A stretch of 57,696 nucleotides of DNA from Candidatus Olsenella pullistercoris (GTDB taxonomy: Bacteria; Actinomycetota; Coriobacteriia; Coriobacteriales; Atopobiaceae), in contig DXBM01000020.1 in assembly GCA_019116525.1 (NCBI GenBank), positions 1 to 57,696 on the forward strand, given 5' to 3'. Position 1 is the stretch's first letter; each line of letters starts with the position of its first letter. Shown here in pieces: positions 1-9,110 of this stretch. The translations under genes were made by a program, and so were the position numbers. The notes beneath the pieces are model-generated. The model ran no database searches. It was not told where the DNA came from and saw only the letters and a list, made by a program, of their open reading frames with translations.

Positions 1-617
1 ATGTAGCGCTTGATGTAGAGCTTCATCTCGAGCGCGGAGTGCCAGTTCTCGAACGCGAACATGGTGCGCCAGTACATCCAGAAGTTGGAGGAGAGCACCT
101 CGTCGTCAAAGAAGTCGGTGATGGGACGGTCGTAGAGCTTCTCGTCGGGCGTGAAGAAGAGCTCCATGATCTCCATGGCCGCCCTGTCCGACAGTCCGAA
201 CTTCCCGGCGCATCCCGCATCCTGCCCGCGGTTCTTCGTCGCGCGGCAGAGCGAGTAGTTGGGGTCCTCCTTGTTGAGCCAGTAATACTCGTCCAGGACG
301 GAGACCCCGGGCGTCTCGATGGAGGGGATGGAGCGGAGCAGGTCCCACATTACCTCGAAGTGGTTGTCCATCTCGCGGCCGCCGCGCATGACGTAGCCGA
401 GGCCGGGGATGTCGAGACCGTCGCATGCGCCGCCGGGCACGCTGTCCTTCTCGAAGATGTGAATGTTCTTGCCCGGCATCTGGGCGTCGCGTACGAGGTA
501 GCACGCGGCGGAGAGCGCCGCCAGGCCCGTGCCCACGATGTAGGCGCTCTTGTGCTCGATGCCCGCGGGCTTCTTGGGGCGAGCGAATGCTTCGTAGTTG
601 CCACTTGAGTAGTACAT
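1..617 (-). CDS. ohyA: Oleate hydratase (MCRA family), 5' part only
   Basis: FAD-dependent fatty-acid hydratase that adds water to the cis-9 double bond of oleate to give 10-hydroxystearate, a detoxification of unsaturated fatty acids seen in gut bacteria. About 205 N-terminal residues are present; the gene runs off the window at base 1. Visible are a dinucleotide-binding [10 protein letters not shown] segment near residue 30, then [21 protein letters not shown] and [15 protein letters not shown] blocks that are strongly characteristic of the family. The ATG at 617 is preceded by AAAGGTG. It lies 169 bp downstream of a same-strand TetR gene, which probably controls it. The family is normally about 560-600 residues, so roughly a third is visible. 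Confidence 0.93.
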   Translation of the reverse strand, partial: MYYSSGNYEAFARPKKPAGIEHKSAYIVGTGLAALSAACYLVRDAQMPGKNIHIFEKDSVPGGACDGLDIPGLGYVMRGGREMDNHFEVMWDLLRSIPSIETPGVSVLDEYYWLNKEDPNYSLCRATKNRGQDAGCAGKFGLSDRAAMEIMELFFTPDEKLYDRPITDFFDDEVLSSNFWMYWRTMFAFENWHSALEMKLYIKRY

Positions 618-637
618 GGCCGCACCTTTCTTACGTG

Positions 638-751
638 CGCATCGGGCGTGTCCGATGCGTCTGTCTCCATGGTGGGGCCGCAGCGCGCGGCGCACCATGG
701 ACAAGGTGGCGCCTCTGTACCGTTTCTTATCAATGTGGCCGGATTGTACAG
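638..751. promoter_or_regulatory. TetR-ohyA spacer with three inverted repeats
   Basis: The 169-bp gap upstream of ohyA holds CGCATCGG/CCGATGCG (638-645/652-659), CCATGGTG/CACCATGG (667-674/693-700) and CTGTAC/GTACAG (715-720/746-751). The first could be a leader hairpin. The outer ones are candidate binding sites for the neighbouring TetR regulator. Only the symmetry is seen; function is inferred. Confidence 0.35.
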
Positions 752-786
752 GCGGGCGAGAAGGGCGGCGAGGCCCGAGCTGCCCC

Positions 787-1401
787 CTACGGAGTGAGCG
801 GCCCCTCCGGAACGTTTCCCTCGCTGCCGGCGACGTAGCCTCCGGGGACCTCAAGCCGGTCGAGTGCGGTCTCGATGGCGCCGTCCGAGATGGTGGCGAT
901 TCTCTGCACCAGCTGCTGCGGGTTGTCGCGCATGTCTCGGGCGACCCAGTCCAGGACCGTTCCGATGAGCGCGTGCGCGAAGAAGCGCGCGATGAAGTCC
1001 CTGTCCTGCTCGCGCACGCTCCGTCGCGCCGCGTGCTCGTCGACCACATCCTTCACCAGGTCGCTTACCACGGGGACGAGAAACCGCTCCACCTGCTCGC
1101 GGCTCATGTCGCGATAGATGCTCACGATGAAGGGCTTGTTCTCGCGCAGGGAGAGAAATGTGTCGAGGAGGCCGGTCTGCCAGGTCTCAGCGGTCTTGTT
1201 GCCGGCGATGGCCCGCGCGGCGTCCTCTGCGCACGACCATTCGACCAGGTCATAGATGTCCTGGAAGTGATAGTAGAACGTCATGCGGCTGATGCCGCAG
1301 TCGTCGGTGATGTCCGAGATGGTGATCTTGCCCAGGGGCTTCTCGAGCAGGAGGCGCTTGAGCGACTCCTCGAGCGCGCGCTTGGTGAGTTTGCTTGACA
1401 T
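787..1401 (-). CDS. TetR/AcrR-family regulator next to oleate hydratase
   Basis: 204-residue one-component repressor. The N-terminal helix-turn-helix runs about residues 5-50 ([23 protein letters not shown]), with the usual TFYYHF signature, followed by a helical ligand and dimer domain containing W and R residues typical of the DhaS-like subgroup. The ATG at 1401 is chosen because GGGAGG lies directly upstream; an in-frame start further upstream has no ribosome site and would add a low-complexity tail. It is the first gene before ohyA on the same strand. Fatty-acid sensing is a reasonable guess from context, not shown by sequence. Confidence 0.85.
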   Translation of the reverse strand: MSSKLTKRALEESLKRLLLEKPLGKITISDITDDCGISRMTFYYHFQDIYDLVEWSCAEDAARAIAGNKTAETWQTGLLDTFLSLRENKPFIVSIYRDMSREQVERFLVPVVSDLVKDVVDEHAARRSVREQDRDFIARFFAHALIGTVLDWVARDMRDNPQQLVQRIATISDGAIETALDRLEVPGGYVAGSEGNVPEGPLTP

Positions 1402-1568
1402 GGGGCCTCCCGCGGTCGTTTCTCTCCGTATACCCCTGCGTGGCGGAGGAATCTGCGGACAACGGCGAAGGGCATGGGAACTGGCACATTGCCCGCGCTG
1501 CCGCGCATCGTCGGGTGGCGTGCCTGAGATGCCACGCTCGCGGGGCAAGCCCCGGGAGCCTCGTTGGT

Positions 1569-2345
1569 CTACGCCGAGACGAACTTGCGGCGCAGTTCGG
1601 AGCGGGCTGCCTCGTCTATGCCCAGCGCATCGGCAAGGTAGCCGTCGATCGATCCGTACGCCCCGTCAATCGCGCTGAGCGCCGCGTGGAGGTATCGGGC
1701 GTCCACGCCGCCGACGTCGAACATGTTCTGCGCCGTGCCCTTTGCCTCGATCAGCTCGTTGGTGGCGAGGTAGTCCCGCTCGATGAGCTCCCATGGGACG
1801 CCAAGCGCCGCCTCCACCAGCACGGACGCCATCCCGCAGCGGTCCTTGCCGGCGGAGCAGTGCCAGAGCGCCGCTCCGTCCTCGAGGTCGAGAAGCTCTC
1901 GGAAGAGTCCGCGATAGGCGGCAATTCCGTCCTCGTCGAGCACAAAGCGCGGGTAGAGGCCGGCGAACAGCCCGGCGATGTCAAGCTCGCCGCTCGCGAG
2001 CCGCTCGCCCAGCGCCCTTATCGTCTCTTGGGCGTCGTCGGTCTTTGGTGCGCGGAACACGGGCAGGTGAACGAGGCGCGCCCCCGGAAGGAGCTCAATA
2101 GGGTCGGGCCAGCGCGCCGCCTCCTCGTCTGTGCGGAGATCGATGACGAGGCGGACGTCGTAGACGTCCCGCAGCACCCTCATGTCCTCGGCGGTCGCTG
2201 GCTCGAGCATCCCGGAGCGCAGCAGGCGGCGCGGGGTGACATGCCCCTCGCTCGCGGGAAGCCCTCCCAGGTCACGAGTGTTGTGCAGCCCCTCGAGGAG
2301 GACCTTTCCGTAGTTGGCACCATAAGGCCCAATAATGTCCTGCAT
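1569..2345 (-). CDS. Tyrosine-protein phosphatase (Y_phosphatase3 type)
   Basis: 258-residue protein of the bacterial dual-specificity/tyrosine phosphatase family (IphP/LipA-like). The P-loop HCSAGKDR places the nucleophile at Cys163 and the phosphate-binding Arg at 169. The N-terminal NTRDLGG motif (22-28) and LRSG (42-45) are also typical, as is VIDLRTDEE (67-75). Substrates may be phosphotyrosine or phosphoinositides; the sequence does not decide. No signal peptide is visible, so it acts in the cytosol or is released by another route. The ATG at 2345 follows a GGGGG ribosome site; longer readings upstream run through the intergenic repeat region. The 167 bp between it and the TetR gene hold no recognised feature. 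Confidence 0.88.
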   Translation of the reverse strand: MQDIIGPYGANYGKVLLEGLHNTRDLGGLPASEGHVTPRRLLRSGMLEPATAEDMRVLRDVYDVRLVIDLRTDEEAARWPDPIELLPGARLVHLPVFRAPKTDDAQETIRALGERLASGELDIAGLFAGLYPRFVLDEDGIAAYRGLFRELLDLEDGAALWHCSAGKDRCGMASVLVEAALGVPWELIERDYLATNELIEAKGTAQNMFDVGGVDARYLHAALSAIDGAYGSIDGYLADALGIDEAARSELRRKFVSA

Positions 2346-2487
2346 GCGCTGCCCCCAGCCTGTCTCACGTCGCTGCGGGTTCTTATTCCCCGTGGGCGTC
2401 CGACGTACACACGGGGCGGTTCCGGCGCCTGCATCCTGAGGCGTGGCGCCAGTTTTCCCTCGTGCGGACGGCTCTGCGCAGGCTTTG

Positions 2488-2711
2488 ATTTGCAAAATGG
2501 TCGCGAGTGACATTGCGCGGGCCTCTTTTTTGCAGAATCCGAACGAGTGACATGCAAAATGACCTCCGCGCGAGTAGCCCGACCGAAAAACCGCAGGTAA
2601 CAAAATAACTATTTGATATAAAGAGGCCCAAAGGGACGTCTTAGCGTGTTACTCGCGCGGTTTTTGCAAATCTTAGGCCCTGGCAATGTCACTCTCGGAC
2701 GTTTTGCAATT
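2488..2711. repeat. Five-copy TGCAAAA...CGAGTGACAT motif in opposed orientation
   Basis: The 466-bp gap before tex contains a degenerate motif, roughly TTGCAAAA then a few bases then CGCGAGTGACATTGC. Plus-strand copies start near 2488, 2528 and 2553; minus-strand copies lie at 2644-2671 and 2682-2711. The two groups point at each other across an AT-rich core (about 2581-2640). A diverged sixth copy is at 8978-9004. Possible operator array or small repetitive element; nothing else coding is seen in the gap. Confidence 0.6.
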
Positions 2712-2811
2712 ATCTGCCCTCTTTGGGAGGCAGCCGTCGCGTCCGCCCTTTGCCCTGCGGGGTGCGCACGGCTATCCTTATCCACTCACGTACCCAACAA
2801 ACGGGAGTCAC

Positions 2812-4968
2812 ATGGACATCATCGCCACGCTCGCATCTGAGCTCAACCTCAAGCCGCAGAACGTCGAGGCGGCCGTCAAGCTCATCGACGAGGGCAGCAC
2901 AATCCCCTTCATCGCGCGCTATCGCAAGGAGGCCACGGGCGGCATGGACGACGTCGCCCTGCGCGCGCTCGACGAGCGCCTCTCCTACCTGCGCAACCTC
3001 GAGCAGCGCAAGGCCGACGTCCTACTGCTCATCAAGGCCCAGGGCAAGCTCACCCCCGAGCTCGAGTCAGAGATCCAGGCGGCCACCCAGCTTCAGCGCG
3101 TGGAGGACCTCTACAGGCCCTACCGCAAGAAGCGCATGACGCGCGCGCAGAAGGCGCGCGAGGCGGGGCTCGAGCCGCTGGCCAACATGATCTTCATGCA
3201 GGTGGCCACCAAGGGTTCCGCGCTCGACGCGGCGGCGCCGTTCGTGACGCCGGAGGCGGCCGAGGCGGGCTTCGAAACGCCGGAGCGCGCGCTCGCTGGG
3301 GCGCAGGACATCGTGGCGGAGACGGTGGCCGAGGACGCCGAGAACGTCGCGGACCTGCGAGACTTCACCATGGCCACGGCAGAGATCGTCTCCGTGGCAA
3401 CTAACGCGGACGAGAAGACCCCCTACGAGCCCTACTACGACTTCTCCGAGCCCCTCGCCAAGATTCCCAACCACCGCGTCCTTGCCATCGACCGCGGCGA
3501 GCGCGAGGAGAAGCTCCGCGTGCGCGTTCGCGTTGACGAGTCGGCTGCCGTGACCCGTCTCGCCTCGCGATGGCCGCGCCGACAGGGTGTCTTCGCACCG
3601 GTGCTCGACGCCGCCATCGCCGACGGCTACAAGCGCCTCATGGCCCCCTCGCTCGAGCGAGAGGCGCGCGCCAAGCTCACCGTTCGCGCCCAGACGGATG
3701 CCATCAGGGTCTTTGCCAAGAACGCGGAGAGCCTGCTCTCGGCACGGCCTGTGCGTGGGGCGCGCATCGTCGCTCTCGACCCGGGGTATCGCACTGGGTG
3801 CAAGGTCGCGGTGCTCGACGAGACGGGCAAGCTGCTCGACCACGGAGTGGTGTACCCCACCAAGCCCCGCCACGATGTCGCGGGCACCAAGCGCGAGCTC
3901 GCGCGCCTCGTGGGCCGCTACGACATCAACACCATCGTCATCGGCAACGGCACGGCCAGCCGGGAGACCGAGGAGGTCGTCTCCGAGTTCATCGCAGAGT
4001 CCGCGCCCGACCTGCGCTACACCATCGTCAACGAGGCGGGCGCGTCGGTCTACTCCGCCTCCGAGCTCGCGAGCCGTGAGTACCCCGATCTCGACGTCAC
4101 CACGCGCGGCGCGATGAGCCTGGGCAGGCGCCTGCAGGATCCGCTCGCTGAGCTCGTGAAGATTCCGCCCCAGTCCATCGGCGTGGGCCAGTACCAGCAC
4201 GACCTTGATCAGGCAGAGCTCTCCCGCACGCTCGGCAACGTGGTGGAGGACGTGGTCAACCGCGTGGGCGTGGACGTGAACACCGCGAGCGCGAGCCTCC
4301 TCTCCTACGTCTCTGGCATCACGCCGACCGTGGCGAGAAACATCGTGGCGTATCGCGAGGAGCACGGCGCCTTCGCCGACCGCGGCGAGCTCAAGAAGGT
4401 TCCCCAGCTCGGTCCCAAGGCGTTTCTCAACGCGGCGGGCTTCCTGCGCATCACGGGCGGAAAGAATCCACTTGATGCCACGGCCGTGCACCCCGAGAGC
4501 TATGCCGTTGCCACGGCTGTGCTCGAGCGCGCGGGCGTGACCGCTGACGAGCTCACGCGCGGCGGCGTCCCCGACATCGAGGGGCGCGTGGGCAGCGTAG
4601 GCGCCCTGGCGGGCGAGCTCGGCTGCGGCGCACTCACGCTCATCGACATCATCTCCGAGCTCAAGAAGCCCGGACGAGATCCCCGCGACGACGCTCCCGA
4701 GCCCGTGTTCAGCCGCGCGGCGCTCTCGATTGATGACCTCCAGCCCGGCATGGAGCTCACGGGAACGGTGCGCAACGTGGTTGACTTCGGTGCCTTCGTG
4801 GACGTTGGCGTGCACCAGGACGGCCTCGTGCACATCTCCAAGCTCGCTAACCGCTTCGTACGCCACCCAAGCGACGTCGTGGCGGTGGGCGACACGGTCA
4901 CGGTCTGGGTGGAGCGCGTCGACCGCGACCGAGGGAAGATCTCGCTCACCATGGTCAAGGGCAAGTAG
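2812..4968 (+). CDS. tex: Tex-family S1 RNA-binding protein
   Basis: 718-residue nucleic-acid-binding protein of the Tex/Spt6-like family, implicated in transcription and ribonuclease-linked RNA turnover. The order seen is the N-terminal Tex helical domain (FIARYRKEATGGMDD near 30-46), a YqgF/RNase H-like domain starting near ALDPGYRTGCKVAVLD (about residue 320), helix-hairpin-helix segments (VNTASASLLSYVSGITP and LGPKAFLNAAGFLRI, about 490-555), and a C-terminal S1 domain (GTVRNVVDFGAFVDVG to KISLTMVKGK, about 650-718). Length is typical. The ATG at 2812 follows GGGAG; an in-frame extension upstream lies inside the repeat region and is unlikely. The gene is monocistronic, with a strong hairpin just downstream. 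Confidence 0.95.
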   Translation: MDIIATLASELNLKPQNVEAAVKLIDEGSTIPFIARYRKEATGGMDDVALRALDERLSYLRNLEQRKADVLLLIKAQGKLTPELESEIQAATQLQRVEDLYRPYRKKRMTRAQKAREAGLEPLANMIFMQVATKGSALDAAAPFVTPEAAEAGFETPERALAGAQDIVAETVAEDAENVADLRDFTMATAEIVSVATNADEKTPYEPYYDFSEPLAKIPNHRVLAIDRGEREEKLRVRVRVDESAAVTRLASRWPRRQGVFAPVLDAAIADGYKRLMAPSLEREARAKLTVRAQTDAIRVFAKNAESLLSARPVRGARIVALDPGYRTGCKVAVLDETGKLLDHGVVYPTKPRHDVAGTKRELARLVGRYDINTIVIGNGTASRETEEVVSEFIAESAPDLRYTIVNEAGASVYSASELASREYPDLDVTTRGAMSLGRRLQDPLAELVKIPPQSIGVGQYQHDLDQAELSRTLGNVVEDVVNRVGVDVNTASASLLSYVSGITPTVARNIVAYREEHGAFADRGELKKVPQLGPKAFLNAAGFLRITGGKNPLDATAVHPESYAVATAVLERAGVTADELTRGGVPDIEGRVGSVGALAGELGCGALTLIDIISELKKPGRDPRDDAPEPVFSRAALSIDDLQPGMELTGTVRNVVDFGAFVDVGVHQDGLVHISKLANRFVRHPSDVVAVGDTVTVWVERVDRDRGKISLTMVKGK

Positions 4969-4975
4969 CGGAAAA

Positions 4976-5073
4976 GGGGGACGGGGTTTTTCTCTCAGAG
5001 AGTTTGGGACAGGTCCGGAATAGCTATGCTCCGGACCTGTCCCAAACTCTCTGAGAGAAAAACCCCGTCCCCC
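4976..5073. repeat. Perfect 44-bp inverted repeat, family A
   Basis: Arms 4976-5019 and 5030-5073 are exact reverse complements, with a 10-base loop. Each arm reads GGGGGACGGGGTTTTTCTCT then CAGAGAGTTTGGGACAGG. It begins 7 bp after the tex stop and could act as a bidirectional terminator. Related elements occur at 15738, 23351 and 25485. Confidence 0.9.
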
Positions 5074-5414
5074 TCTCCCGCGGTGGATGTCCGAGGCGGC
5101 GTTGTTCTCGTCCATCGTTTCTCCACATAGGTGCCACAATCCTATAAAGTTGCAAATTGCATATCGTGGTAGGAGCGGGCGAGCAGAACCGCTTGCAGGT
5201 GGGAGAGCTGCGCGTTTGATAATTGCAACTGATTTTGTAGCAGTTCATCGCGCTGGCGACAAGCCCGAGCGCCCCTGCTGCGCGTCCGTCACATTCCCAA
5301 ATAAGCCTGAGTCGCCCCGCGTGGTTCGCAAAGGTCCCCGAGGGGTACGAGAGAGCCATCTGTCACCCACGTGCTCGCGCCCCGAAACTGCGCGGGCAAG
5401 GAAGGGGTCGCCCC
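5074..5414. other. Gap upstream of bile salt hydrolase
   Basis: No gene seen. It holds inverted half-sites AGTTGCAA (5149-5156) and TTGCAACT (5223-5230), and a TATAAA at 5143-5148 that could be a -10 element for the gene at 5415. The region is visibly richer in A/T than its neighbours. Function is not established. Confidence 0.3.
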
Positions 5415-6380
5415 ATGTGCACGGGCATCCGCTTTACCGACACTAACGGCTCCATGTACTTTGGCCGCAACCTGGATTGGACCCAGGGCTACGGTGAGCG
5501 CGTGGTGATGACGCCCCCTGCGGCGCGGGTCCCGGCCGCCTTCGAGCGCCCTGGTGACGCAGCGCGCGGCCACGCGGTCATCGGCATGGGGATCGTCGTT
5601 GACGGCCTTCCGCTCTACTTTGACTGCGGAAACGACGCCGGCCTCGCCGTGGCGGGACTCAACTTCCCGCAGAGCAGCCACTACGCGAGCACGGAGGTGC
5701 CCGGTCGCACCAACGTTGCTGCCTACGAGCTTCCGTACTGGGTGGCGCGCAACTTCTCGACGCTCGACGAGGTGCGCGAGGCGCTTCGCGACGTTGTCGT
5801 CGTTGCGAAGCCGGTGAACGAGCAGCTGCCCGTCGCCAACCTCCATTGGCTCATCGGCGACAAGACCGGCAGCATCGTGGTGGAGTGCCTGGAGGACGGC
5901 GTGCGCGTGCACGACAACGACGTGGACGTCCTCACCAACGAGCCCGACTTCACCTGGCAGCGGACCAACCTGCGCAACTACCTCACCCTGAGCTCAGACG
6001 AGCCCGCTGCCGCCACATGGGGCTCGGCGACCCTGCCGCCCTTTGGCTCCGGCACGGGCCTGCACGGCCTCCCCGGCGGTTACGGTGGGCCGGCGCGCTT
6101 CGTGAGGGCTGCCTTCGTGAACAGCCACTACCCAACCCAAGAGGGCGAGAGCCAGAACGTGGCGCGCCTCTTCCGTACCCTCGGGTCGGTCTTCGTGCCC
6201 AACGGATGCGCGCGCATGGGCGACGGGGCGTTCGAGCGGACCCTCTACACGAGCTGCTTCTCTGCCGCTACCCTGACCTACTACCACGCCGCCTGCGACG
6301 ACCTCTCCGTCCGTGCCTACCCGCTCTCCTCGTGCGACCTGGGCGGAACGTCCCCCATTGTCGTCAGGAGCGCAGCCTAG
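5415..6380 (+). CDS. bsh: Bile salt hydrolase (choloylglycine hydrolase)
   Basis: 321-residue Ntn-hydrolase that cleaves glycine or taurine from conjugated bile salts. Catalytic residues fit the family numbering: Cys2 (N-terminal nucleophile after Met removal), Arg18, Asp21, Asn175 (in LTNEP) and Arg228 (in GGYGGPARFVRA). LHGLPGGYGG differs from the usual GLPGDYSS, with the Asp replaced by Gly. Penicillin V acylase is the main alternative because the two share the fold; length and the Asn/Arg pattern favour bile salt hydrolase. The ATG at 5415 has GGAAGGGG upstream. An MFS exporter gene follows 71 bp later on the same strand, a pairing that suggests handling of bile acids. Confidence 0.9.
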   Translation: MCTGIRFTDTNGSMYFGRNLDWTQGYGERVVMTPPAARVPAAFERPGDAARGHAVIGMGIVVDGLPLYFDCGNDAGLAVAGLNFPQSSHYASTEVPGRTNVAAYELPYWVARNFSTLDEVREALRDVVVVAKPVNEQLPVANLHWLIGDKTGSIVVECLEDGVRVHDNDVDVLTNEPDFTWQRTNLRNYLTLSSDEPAAATWGSATLPPFGSGTGLHGLPGGYGGPARFVRAAFVNSHYPTQEGESQNVARLFRTLGSVFVPNGCARMGDGAFERTLYTSCFSAATLTYYHAACDDLSVRAYPLSSCDLGGTSPIVVRSAA

Positions 6381-6451
6381 CCCCCTCCCGCGCCGGGGCC
6401 CGCGGCCTGTTCCCGGACCCCGGCGCACATCCAAGAAAAAGGAGAAAAACT

Positions 6452-8125
6452 GTGAACAGTCCCTCCATCAGCGTGGGGCCAGCGGGAGCGCCCGTGTCAC
6501 GGGAGCGCTTCCTGGTCCTTCCCATCGTCATTCTCATCCTTGCCCAGATGGGCACCACCGGCGACAACGGCGCGCTGTCGCTCGCAACCTCCGCGCTCAC
6601 GGTTGACCTGGGCGCGACGACCTCCGAGATCCAGCTCGCCAACATGATCTACCCGCTCGTCGGCGGAGCGTTCATGATCGCGGGCGGCCTCCTCGGCACC
6701 ATCCTCGGGTGGGTCCGGACGTTTCGCGCCGGCGCGCTCGTGTGCGCCGCGGGAGAGGTCGCGCTCGCGCTCGCGCCCAACATGACCGTGTTCATCTGGG
6801 TCGGGCGCGTGCTCGTGGGACTTGGCGCAAGCCTGCTCGTGCCGTCCGTTCTCGGCTTGGTTCCGCTTCTCTATCGCGGACACAACCGCATGGTGGCGTT
6901 TGGCTGCGTGGGAGCTGCGTCGGGGCTCTCGGCGGTCCTCCCGCTCGCGCTTGGCGTCGTTATGGAGACCGCTGGCATGCGTCCCACGTTCCTCTTGCTT
7001 GCAGCGTACTTCCTCCTGGTGGCGGCCCTCTCCCTGCGCCTTCCTCACGTCGCCGGGCCCGAGGGGAGCCTGCGCTTTGACGGCGTGGGCGTGGCGCTCG
7101 CCGCGCTCGGCCTCTTCCTCGTGCTCGTGGGGCTCTCGAGCGTCTCGACCTGGGGCCTCGTGACCCCGTTCGAGGGGTGTCCCTTCACCGTCTTCGGGAT
7201 CTCCCCGGCGCTGCCGGCGGTCGCGCTCGGCATCGTGGTGCTGGCGGTTCTCGTGAGGGTCGAGCGCACGGTTGAGGAGAAGAACGGCGTCGCCCTGCTT
7301 CCTCGCTCGTTCCTCGAGACGCCCCAGGTGCTCGCCGGGCTTGTCGCCAACGCGATCATGTTCTTCTTCATGGGCGCCCAGTCCATTCTCATGGCTCCGT
7401 ACCTGCAGCTCGTTGCGGGCTGGTCTCCCGTTGACGTGGGAGCGATCTCCATCGTGACGGGCCTTCCCACCTTTGCGCTGGCGCTCGGCATCCCCAAGCT
7501 CATGCCGCACGCGAACCCTCGCCACGTCATCCAGACGGGGTACGTCTTCATGGCGGTCGCCCTCGGCGTGATGGCTCTCTCGGTCACGACCGACGGCGCG
7601 AGCGCCCCCGGCGTCTTCCTGGGCGCGTTTCTCGCCGGCGTGGGGGCGGGCACGGTGTCCTCGCATGCGAGCAACGTCGTTGCCCTTGCCCTCCCCGAGC
7701 GTGACGCATCGCAGTCAGGTGGCATCCAGAGCACGATGCGCAACGTTGGCCAGGCGCTCGGCGTGGCCCTTCTCGGCGCGGTCCTGCTCTTTGGCATCAC
7801 CAGCATGGTGCGCTCGGGCGCGGCGGCGGACACGCTCGTGTCCCGCCAGGTGAGCGACCAGCTCGCCGAGATGGACCTGAACCTTGGGAGCAACCACGAG
7901 TTCGAGGAGCAGATCTCGAAGATAGACATGAGCTCGACCGAGCGCGACGAGCTCGTGAGGATCGACGCGTTCGCGAGGACCGAGTCCACGCGCGTGGCGT
8001 ACGCGGTCGGCGGGGTCATCGTTCTGCTCGGCCTCCTGACCACGCCTGCAATCACGACGTTCGAGCGGCCAAGTGCCTCTGCTGCCGCCACGGACGCCCG
8101 GGGCGCTACGCCTCGGAAGGAGTGA
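6452..8125 (+). CDS. MFS transporter, DHA2-like (14 TM)
   Basis: 557-residue major facilitator. Hydrophobic segments run through most of the protein from residue 17 (FLVLPIVILILAQMG), with family motif A-like and C-like regions (GRVLVGLGASLLVPSVLGLV near 120-140) as in drug:H+ antiporter 2 exporters. A longer extracytoplasmic loop (about residues 455-505) lies before the last membrane segment. The GTG at 6452 is selected because AAAAAGGAG lies just upstream; an ATG start would lose the first helix. Directly after bsh on the same strand, it is a plausible bile-acid or drug exporter, but the substrate cannot be read from sequence. Confidence 0.88.
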   Translation: MNSPSISVGPAGAPVSRERFLVLPIVILILAQMGTTGDNGALSLATSALTVDLGATTSEIQLANMIYPLVGGAFMIAGGLLGTILGWVRTFRAGALVCAAGEVALALAPNMTVFIWVGRVLVGLGASLLVPSVLGLVPLLYRGHNRMVAFGCVGAASGLSAVLPLALGVVMETAGMRPTFLLLAAYFLLVAALSLRLPHVAGPEGSLRFDGVGVALAALGLFLVLVGLSSVSTWGLVTPFEGCPFTVFGISPALPAVALGIVVLAVLVRVERTVEEKNGVALLPRSFLETPQVLAGLVANAIMFFFMGAQSILMAPYLQLVAGWSPVDVGAISIVTGLPTFALALGIPKLMPHANPRHVIQTGYVFMAVALGVMALSVTTDGASAPGVFLGAFLAGVGAGTVSSHASNVVALALPERDASQSGGIQSTMRNVGQALGVALLGAVLLFGITSMVRSGAAADTLVSRQVSDQLAEMDLNLGSNHEFEEQISKIDMSSTERDELVRIDAFARTESTRVAYAVGGVIVLLGLLTTPAITTFERPSASAAATDARGATPRKE

Positions 8126-8786
8126 CGAAGCGAGTGGAGAGCAGGAAGAGGGCGCTCATGGCAAGGGAGGCATACTTGCCGACAAGGCCGATGAGCAGGC
8201 AGCACAGCGCCGCGCCGACGCAGAAGGACACGACGAGCCCGGCGTAGCGGGCGGCGCGGTGCAGCTCGTGCGAGTCCCCGCAGACAAGGCCCTCGTAGAG
8301 GGTCTCGCCGAGGGAGCGCAGGTTGCCGCTGCAGAACACGCTCGAGTACGCCGACCGCGTCCCGAACTTGCGGAAGTTCTCGTAGGACGTGGCAGCGCAG
8401 AAAGAGATCGCGCTCGTGACGAGAAGCCCCGGCGTCCACTCCGGCAACAGGGCGACGAGCGCGAAGGCGCACGCCTCGAAGACCGCAACCGAGCACATCA
8501 TTCGGTTGCGGTCTCCGCCGTGAACGCGCGCGAGGACGTGCTTGGACAGCATGATGCCCAGCACGAACGAGACGATGGGGGCGAGGTAGCGCGCGGCGCC
8601 CGGAAGGTCTCCGCTTGCGAGGCGGATGCCGAGCAGCGCGACGTTTCCGGTCTGGCCGTTGGCAAAGACATGGTCGTGCAGAAGGTAGGAGTAGGCGTCC
8701 ATGAAGCCGCCCGCGCAGATGACGATGAGGCCGAGCCTCACGGGAATCTTGGATGTCTTGGTTACCCGCTCTTGCGTCTGCGCCAT
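8106..8786 (-). CDS. YoaK/DUF1275 family membrane protein
   Basis: 226-residue integral membrane protein with about six hydrophobic segments. The family hallmarks are GGFMDAYSYL (26-35) and ANGQTGNVALLGI (42-54), then FCAATSYENFR and FCSGNLRSLGE in the second half. The molecular role of DUF1275 proteins is unknown. Its 3' end overlaps that of the MFS gene by 20 bp in convergent orientation, so no separate terminator fits between them. Confidence 0.85.
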   Translation of the reverse strand: MAQTQERVTKTSKIPVRLGLIVICAGGFMDAYSYLLHDHVFANGQTGNVALLGIRLASGDLPGAARYLAPIVSFVLGIMLSKHVLARVHGGDRNRMMCSVAVFEACAFALVALLPEWTPGLLVTSAISFCAATSYENFRKFGTRSAYSSVFCSGNLRSLGETLYEGLVCGDSHELHRAARYAGLVVSFCVGAALCCLLIGLVGKYASLAMSALFLLSTRFVTPSEA

Positions 8787-8899
8787 GCTGTCCCCCTCGT
8801 CGTTTTGCCGCCTGCCATGCTAGAGCAACCGCAGCAGGGATGACAGGCGGTCACCTTCTCGTAGCAAGGCGGCAATCTGACTCGCAACTGGCTCAAGCG

Positions 8900-9027
8900 G
8901 GCCGAAGTGAACGACCGAGTGGCCGTAACCCGCTCAACGAGTTTGGACGGGTCACAAAACGCCTGTTGGCTTCTCGTGCAAAAGTGATCGCGAGGGCGTG
9001 ATGCTCTCACGGTCGTACACTTCGGCC
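8900..9027. repeat. Long imperfect inverted repeat before rsmJ-like gene
   Basis: GGCCGAAGTGAACGACCGAG (from 8900) and its near complement ending CACTTCGGCC (9006-9027) flank about 85 bp. Inside it, 8978-9004 (TGCAAAAGTGATCGCGAGGG) resembles the motif array found upstream of tex. This is most of the 324-bp gap between 8787 and 9110; no gene is seen there. Confidence 0.55.
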
Positions 9028-9110
9028 AAATAGAGCCACCGGCTGCATGTTTTGCCTCCCCAGCGGGGTGGGGGATAATGGTGCCCTGACATGTGACGGA
9101 GGTGACGCGC

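Noticed and set aside
3067-5139. 690-codon frame antisense to tex
   Set aside because: No motif, no ribosome site, and mirrors the tex codon pattern.
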